Of a stretch of DNA of 9,375 nt, positions 5,669-9,375 are shown one piece after another. Made by a program: the position numbers and the translations under genes. The notes beneath the pieces are model-generated. The model did not search any database. It was not told the origin of the DNA and saw nothing but the letters and a program-made list of their open reading frames with translations. The stretch's first letter is position 1; every line of letters starts with the position of its first letter. This DNA is from Oscillospiraceae bacterium (GTDB taxonomy: Bacteria; Bacillota; Clostridia; Oscillospirales; Oscillospiraceae), in assembly GCA_017399325.1 (NCBI GenBank), contig JAFQDY010000216.1:1-9375 (forward strand), read 5' to 3'.

Positions 5669-7753
5669 TTAGTAGAATAGCAAATCGGAATATGTGGGGT
5701 AAGGCCAGTAGGAATTATCAGTCAACTGCTCAAGACGGTCCGCTTTGTTTCGTAATTTCTCCATACAGGACACGATCACATCGTGGCAGTAGTCAACGGC
5801 AGTTTCCTTATCCTGCGGGATGTTATCCAGCGCAACCTGCAACTCGTTGCAGTAGTCGTAAAGCGCATCTGCGTTGACAGATAACTCGTTTGCAAGTTCA
5901 AACTCTGCTTTTGCGGAGATGCCGGCCTGCTTTTTTGCGGATAGGCCCTTGCACAGGTCACGGCTATAGTGTAAGGCGGCAGGGAGGATCTGATGAATTG
6001 CCATATCAATACAGGTCTTTGCATCAATACAAACGATCTTCCGATAGGCATCCAGATGGATCTCATATCTTGCCCGGAATTCGTCTTCTGTGTAAATTCC
6101 GCGCTTGGTCACAAGATCAATATTCTTCTGGCTGATGTAGGTGGGAAGGCACTTTGCGGTGGACGGATAGTTACTCAGGCCACGACGGGCGGCTTCCTCT
6201 GTCCACTCCTCAGAGTAACCGTTTCCGCCAAATATGATCCGCTGATGCTCTGCAAATGTCCTGCAAACAAGTTTCTGCAATGCGGATTCAAAATCCGATG
6301 CCTGCTCCAGTTCGTCTGCAAACTTGCCCAATTCCTCAGCCATGATGGTGTTCAGAACGATGTTCGGTCCGGCGATAGATTGGGAAGAACCCAACATACG
6401 GAACTCGAATTTGTTACCGGTAAAGGCCAGGGGAGAGGTGCGATTGCGGTCTGTGGTGTCCTTGGGGATGGATGGCAGAACGTCTACGCCGATTCGCATA
6501 ACACTTTTTTCAGGGTCGGTGTAGTTTGTGCCGTTGATAATGGAATCCACAACTGCGCTCAATTCATCACCTAAGAAAATGGAAATGATTGCAGGGGGCG
6601 CTTCGTGTGAACCCAGGCGGTTGTCGTTACCGGCAGATGCAACGGTGCAACGCAGGAAGTCCTGATATTCGTCAACGCCTTTGATAAATGCCGCAAGGAA
6701 CACAAGGAACAATGCGTTCTGCCGGGGCGTTTTACCGGGGCTGAACAGATTGACCCCGGTGTCTGTGGAAAGCGACCAGTTGTTGTGCTTGCCGGAGCCA
6801 TTCACGCCGGCAAAAGGCTTTTCGTGAAGCAGGCAGACCAAATTGTGCTTTGCTGCGCACTTTTTCATAACCATCATAATGATCTGGTTTGCATCGCAAG
6901 CGCTGTTTGCGTTGGTATAAATGGGAGCGATTTCGTGCTGGCATGGGGCAGTTTCGTTGTGCTTTGTTTTGGAAAGAATGCCCAGGCGCCAAAGTTGTTC
7001 GTCTAAGTCCTGCATAAAATTGGAGACCCGGGTGCGGATCGTACCGAAGTAATGGTCATCCAATTCCTGTCCCTTGGGAGGCAGTGCGCCAAACAGCGTA
7101 CGACCAGTCAAACGCAGGTCTTCCCGTTTGGCATACATATCCTTCGGCAGCAGGAAATACTCCTGTTCTGCACCGACGCAAGCGGATACGCGCTTGGTTT
7201 CCATATCGCCAAACAGACGCAAAATACGCACCGCTTCGCGGGATACTTCATCCATAGAACGAAGCAGGGGTGTTTTCTTATCCAGAGCAGCTCCGGTGAA
7301 TGAGAAGAAACAGGTGGGGATGTAAAGGCTGTTATCCTTCAAAAATGCAAAGGAAGTGGGATCCCACGCGGTATATCCCCGGGCCTCAAAGGTGGCGCGA
7401 AGACCGCCGGAAGGGAAGGAAGAGGCGTCCGGCTCACCCCGAACCAAAGATTTGCCGGAAAATTCCATAATGACCCGACCGTCATCTGTTGGTGAGATGA
7501 ACGAATCGTGCTTTTCTGCAGTGATGCCGGTCATAGGCTGGAACCAATGGGTGTAGTGGGTGGCGCCTTTTTCGATTGCCCAATTCTTCATTGCCTCGGC
7601 AATCTCGTTGGCAACATCCAGTTCAAGTTGTGTATTATTTTCAATGCACTTCTTCCAGGCGTTAAAAATCTCCGGACGCAGACGTTGCTTCATACAAACT
7701 TCGTTAAAAACATCAATTCCGAAAATTTCAGGCACATTCAAAATCTCACTCAT
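5669..7753 (-). CDS. glnN: Glutamine synthetase type III
   Basis: A 694-residue enzyme that makes glutamine from glutamate, ammonia and ATP; type III forms are large dodecamers, twice the mass per subunit of GlnA. Seen: N-terminal FGIDVFNE, the GSIII-specific HWFQPMTGITAEKHDSF (69-85), metal- and glutamate-binding VGAEQEYFLLPKDMY (193-207), NETAPCQHEIAPIYT (266-280) with metal-ligand Glu and His, and GVNGSGKHNNWSLSTDTGVN (316-335), the glutamate/ammonia site. Then follow DNRLGSHEAPP and, further on, DRNRTSPLAFTGNKFEFRMLG (nucleotide-binding Arg and catalytic Glu). Length and motifs are normal with no break. The start is ATG 7753, with AAAGG 11 bases upstream; GTG 7762 is too close to that site. 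It is divergent from the aminotransferase gene, from a predicted promoter matching that gene's promoter. Gln supply in low ammonia or redundancy with a GlnA elsewhere are inferences. Confidence 0.97.
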   Translation of the reverse strand: MSEILNVPEIFGIDVFNEVCMKQRLRPEIFNAWKKCIENNTQLELDVANEIAEAMKNWAIEKGATHYTHWFQPMTGITAEKHDSFISPTDDGRVIMEFSGKSLVRGEPDASSFPSGGLRATFEARGYTAWDPTSFAFLKDNSLYIPTCFFSFTGAALDKKTPLLRSMDEVSREAVRILRLFGDMETKRVSACVGAEQEYFLLPKDMYAKREDLRLTGRTLFGALPPKGQELDDHYFGTIRTRVSNFMQDLDEQLWRLGILSKTKHNETAPCQHEIAPIYTNANSACDANQIIMMVMKKCAAKHNLVCLLHEKPFAGVNGSGKHNNWSLSTDTGVNLFSPGKTPRQNALFLVFLAAFIKGVDEYQDFLRCTVASAGNDNRLGSHEAPPAIISIFLGDELSAVVDSIINGTNYTDPEKSVMRIGVDVLPSIPKDTTDRNRTSPLAFTGNKFEFRMLGSSQSIAGPNIVLNTIMAEELGKFADELEQASDFESALQKLVCRTFAEHQRIIFGGNGYSEEWTEEAARRGLSNYPSTAKCLPTYISQKNIDLVTKRGIYTEDEFRARYEIHLDAYRKIVCIDAKTCIDMAIHQILPAALHYSRDLCKGLSAKKQAGISAKAEFELANELSVNADALYDYCNELQVALDNIPQDKETAVDYCHDVIVSCMEKLRNKADRLEQLTDNSYWPYPTYSDLLFY

Positions 7754-7794
7754 AACATTCACAACCTTTCAAATGAACAGTGATTTATCTTTTT

Positions 7795-7823
7795 ATTCTA
7801 TTCCATTACCAACCAAAATGCAA
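7795..7823 (-). promoter_or_regulatory. Predicted glnN promoter
   Basis: On the minus strand TTGCAT (7823-7818), a 17-base spacer and TAGAAT (7800-7795) lie 41 bases before the glnN ATG. The -35 is only half consensus, but the whole block CTTGCATTTTG recurs at the aminotransferase promoter with the same 17-base spacing to its -10, which supports the call and hints at an activator or shared control. Confidence 0.55.
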
Positions 7824-7902
7824 GGAATATTTCGTGTGATTCCTATAATTTGGGCACAATGAAAATATTGCTGCATCGTCGTAATAAATGTCTTGCATTT
7901 TG
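7814..7902. repeat. 11-bp inverted repeat spanning the glnN/aminotransferase divergent promoters
   Basis: CAAAATGCAAG at 7814-7824 and its exact reverse complement CTTGCATTTTG at 7892-7902 are 67 bases apart. Each copy contains the -35 hexamer TTGCAT of the promoter reading outward from it. Between them lies a further dyad, AGGAAT at 7823-7828 against ATTCCT at 7839-7844. The arrangement suits a regulator that binds both promoters, or simply two like promoters facing apart. Confidence 0.6.
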
Positions 7903-7921
7903 ACGGAAAAAACTGTATAGT
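7893..7921 (+). promoter_or_regulatory. Predicted aminotransferase promoter
   Basis: TTGCAT (7893-7898), a 17-base spacer and TATAGT (7916-7921) precede the ATG at 7953 by 31 bases. It mirrors the glnN promoter on the other strand. A TTGACG at 7900-7905 could instead be the -35 but gives poor spacing to any -10. Confidence 0.55.
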
Positions 7922-7952
7922 ATTGAAAAGTAAAAAGGAAAGAGGGAACGAT

Positions 7953-9230
7953 ATGAACTATCTCAATATGACCAAGGAGCAACTTCAGGCACATTACGAT
8001 GCCGTCTATGCACACTTTTTGTCTTGCAAAGAGCAGAAACTGAAACTGAATATGGCCAGAGGCAAGCCTGCTGCAAGCCAGCTGGATCTGGTCAATGACA
8101 TTTTGACCTGCCTTGTTGACCCCAAGGAATGCCTTGTTGACGGTATAGATGCCAGAAACTACGGTGAACTGGCCGGCTTGCCTGCCGCAAGGGAATACTG
8201 GGCAGATGTGCTGGGTTGCAGGCCTGAGCAGACGATCGTCGGCGGTTCTTCCAGTTTGAATCTGATGTATGATCTGATCTCCCGCGCATACACCCACGGT
8301 CTGACCCATAGTGAGCGTCCCTGGAGCAAGGAAGATGTTGTGAAGTTCCTTTGCCCCAGCCCTGGTTATGACCGCCATTTTAAAGTTACTGAATCCTTTG
8401 GCGCAGAACTGATCACCGTTCCTATGACCGCAGAAGGCCCTGATATGGATGTGGTTGAGCAGTATGTGAAAGATCCGCAGGTCAAGGGTATCTGGTGTGT
8501 ACCCAAGTACTCCAACCCCGACGGCATCATTTACTCTGACAAAACCATCGACCGTCTTGCAAATTTGAAGGCGGCAGCGCCCGACTTTACCATTATGTGG
8601 GATAATGCCTATTGCGTACACGAATTCTGCGGCGAATATGTAGAGTTCCCGGACATTATCTCCATCTGCAAGAAAGCAGGTAATCCCGATATGGTTTATG
8701 AGTTTGCTTCTACTTCCAAGATCACATTCCCAGGTGCCGGCATCTCTGTTGTGGCTTCTTCTGAGGCAAACATTGCTTATATGCTGGATATTATGGGTGT
8801 TCAGATCATTTCCTATGATAAGATCAATCAGTTGCGCCATGTAAAGTACCTGAAGAACAAGGCCCACACTTTGGAAATTATGAAAAAGCATGCCACCGTG
8901 CTGGGCCCCAAGTTCCAAATGGTTCTCGATATGCTGGACAAGGAGATCGCACCCTGTGGTTTCGGCAATTGGGTGGCGCCCAAGGGCGGTTACTTCGTGA
9001 GTTTCAACACAATGCCCGGCACTGCAAAGAGAGCCCTTGCCCTGTGCAAAGAAGCGGGTGTGGTTATGACCGGTGCCGGCGCAACCTTCCCCTATGGCAA
9101 AGACCCTCAGGACAGCAATATCCGTATCGCACCCAGCCTGCCTCCCGTTGACGAACTGGAGAAGGCAATGGACGTTTTCTGTACCTGTCTGAAACTGGCA
9201 GCCCTTGAAAAACTGATGGAAACAAAATAA
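7953..9230 (+). CDS. Aspartate aminotransferase-family PLP enzyme (Asp_aminotransf / C. glutamicum AspT-like subgroup)
   Basis: A 425-residue fold-type I aminotransferase; the family exchanges the amino group between aspartate and 2-oxoglutarate, giving oxaloacetate and glutamate, in the cytosol. Seen: KLNMARGKPAASQLDL (31-46), the hallmark of this divergent subgroup; GGSSSLNLMYDL (97-108), the cofactor-phosphate region; PSPGYDRHF (135-143); VPKYSNPDG with Asn188; MWDNAY with Asp217 (pyridine nitrogen) and Tyr220; the Schiff-base Lys256 in FASTSKITFPGAG; and Arg391 in SNIRIAPSLPP, for the substrate alpha-carboxylate. The key residues are all present. AAAGAGGG six bases before ATG 7953 fixes the start; reading back to 7893 would run through the promoter. 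Divergent glnN suggests a shared nitrogen-assimilation role. Strict specificity for aspartate over other amino acids is not proven by sequence. Confidence 0.92.
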   Translation: MNYLNMTKEQLQAHYDAVYAHFLSCKEQKLKLNMARGKPAASQLDLVNDILTCLVDPKECLVDGIDARNYGELAGLPAAREYWADVLGCRPEQTIVGGSSSLNLMYDLISRAYTHGLTHSERPWSKEDVVKFLCPSPGYDRHFKVTESFGAELITVPMTAEGPDMDVVEQYVKDPQVKGIWCVPKYSNPDGIIYSDKTIDRLANLKAAAPDFTIMWDNAYCVHEFCGEYVEFPDIISICKKAGNPDMVYEFASTSKITFPGAGISVVASSEANIAYMLDIMGVQIISYDKINQLRHVKYLKNKAHTLEIMKKHATVLGPKFQMVLDMLDKEIAPCGFGNWVAPKGGYFVSFNTMPGTAKRALALCKEAGVVMTGAGATFPYGKDPQDSNIRIAPSLPPVDELEKAMDVFCTCLKLAALEKLMETK

Positions 9231-9232
9231 TC

Positions 9233-9263
9233 AAAAGAGCGGACTTTGGTCCGCTCTTTTTTT
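9233..9263 (+). terminator. Terminator of the aminotransferase gene
   Basis: A 12-bp stem, 9233-9244 pairing with 9249-9260 (AAAAGAGCGGAC/GTCCGCTCTTTT), closes a TTTG loop and runs into seven T residues. It begins three bases after the stop codon. A textbook intrinsic terminator. Confidence 0.93.
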
Positions 9264-9268
9264 GCGTT

Positions 9269-9296
9269 GGGATATTTGCACCAGTGGAAATATCCC
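9269..9296. repeat. 28-bp inverted repeat next to the promoter of the last gene
   Basis: GGGATATTT (9269-9277) and AAATATCCC (9288-9296) are perfect 9-base arms round a 10-base centre, GCACCAGTGG, which is itself partly symmetric (CAC/GTG). The right arm abuts the -35 hexamer of the next promoter. It lacks a T tract and follows a full terminator, so an operator for a dimeric regulator is more likely than a second terminator. Confidence 0.5.
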
Positions 9297-9325
9297 TTGA
9301 CAAATGCTATGAAATTTCATATCAT
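9297..9325 (+). promoter_or_regulatory. Promoter of the gene starting at 9362
   Basis: TTGACA (9297-9302), a 17-base spacer and TATCAT (9320-9325) form a strong sigma-A candidate, giving a leader of about 30 bases. An alternative -10, TATACT at 9333-9338, has no matching -35. Confidence 0.65.
9308..9321. promoter_or_regulatory. Perfect 14-bp palindrome between -35 and -10, operator candidate
   Basis: TATGAAATTTCATA (9308-9321) is perfectly self-complementary and fills most of the promoter spacer, where bound protein would block RNA polymerase. Its half-site TATGAAA matches the tandem repeat in the leader of the AbrB-like operon, but that word also occurs elsewhere by chance. Confidence 0.45.
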
Positions 9326-9361
9326 TTTACTGTATACTTTGTGCCTTGGAGGACTGTACCG

Positions 9362-9375
9362 ATGAACACGCCCAA
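9362..9375 (+). CDS. Start of an unidentified gene, truncated by the window end
   Basis: ATG 9362 opens a frame reading MNTP before the window ends. GGAGG (9348-9352) lies nine bases upstream and a consensus-like promoter precedes it, so it is very probably a real gene. Four codons are too few to say what it encodes. Confidence 0.6.

Noticed and set aside
5993..6574. A 193-codon plus-strand frame inside glnN
   Set aside because: It is antisense to conserved glutamine synthetase motifs, with Cys-rich shadow composition and no recognisable family.
7806..8918. A 370-codon open frame on the minus strand opposite the aminotransferase gene
   Set aside because: It lies fully antisense to a clear enzyme gene with all catalytic motifs, has His/Cys/Ile-rich composition typical of a shadow frame, runs through both divergent promoters, and shows no domain.
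9269..9296. Inverted repeat as a second terminator or a transposon end
   Set aside because: No T tract follows, a complete terminator already lies upstream, there is no transposase, and no matching repeat copy or target duplication is visible.

Overview
This looks like an ordinary chromosomal housekeeping segment of a Gram-positive, probably anaerobic Clostridia-type bacterium (my guess is Oscillospirales/Ruminococcaceae). The inference rests on gene families: a type III glutamine synthetase, a YnbB-type PLP protein, a YugP-type membrane zinc peptidase, a YazA-type GIY-YIG protein and a small AbrB-fold regulator. Purine-rich AGGAGG-like ribosome sites, sigma-A-type promoters and short intergenic gaps with strong hairpin terminators fit this. 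I see no mobile element, CRISPR array, tRNA, rRNA or prophage gene. No stretch longer than 300 bases lacks a gene.

Layout. (1) Bases 1-797: the 3' end of nicotinate phosphoribosyltransferase (pncB), overlapping by one base a small GIY-YIG domain gene; a bidirectional terminator spans the latter's stop codon. (2) Bases 800-3342, minus strand: a three-gene operon reading AbrB-like regulator, YnbB-like PLP-dependent lyase, EamA-family permease. Its consensus promoter (TTGACA-17-TATACT) is nested in the terminator hairpin of the gene upstream. (3) Bases 3365-4084, minus strand: YugP-like zinc metallopeptidase. Divergent from it, bases 4166-5663, plus strand: a membrane-anchored alpha/beta hydrolase followed by dUTPase (dut), ending in a terminator shared with the convergent glutamine synthetase gene. 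(4) Bases 5669-9263: type III glutamine synthetase (glnN, minus) and an aspartate aminotransferase-family gene (plus), transcribed divergently from a 199-base gap. The two predicted promoters use the same -35 block as an 11-base inverted repeat. (5) Bases 9269-9375: an operator-like promoter region and the first codons of an unidentified gene that runs off the window.

How the genes fit together. The glutamine synthetase and aminotransferase pair is a nitrogen-assimilation unit (glutamine synthesis and glutamate/aspartate amino-group exchange), probably co-regulated. The regulator/lyase/permease operon suggests metabolism of a sulfur amino acid or related compound with its transport, but the substrate cannot be read from sequence. 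pncB (NAD salvage) and dut (dUTP removal) are housekeeping genes. No undescribed system is clearly present. The best leads are regulatory: the paired glnN/aminotransferase promoters, the promoter-in-terminator, and a TATGAAA half-site seen both in the leader of the AbrB-like operon and in the promoter of the last, truncated gene.
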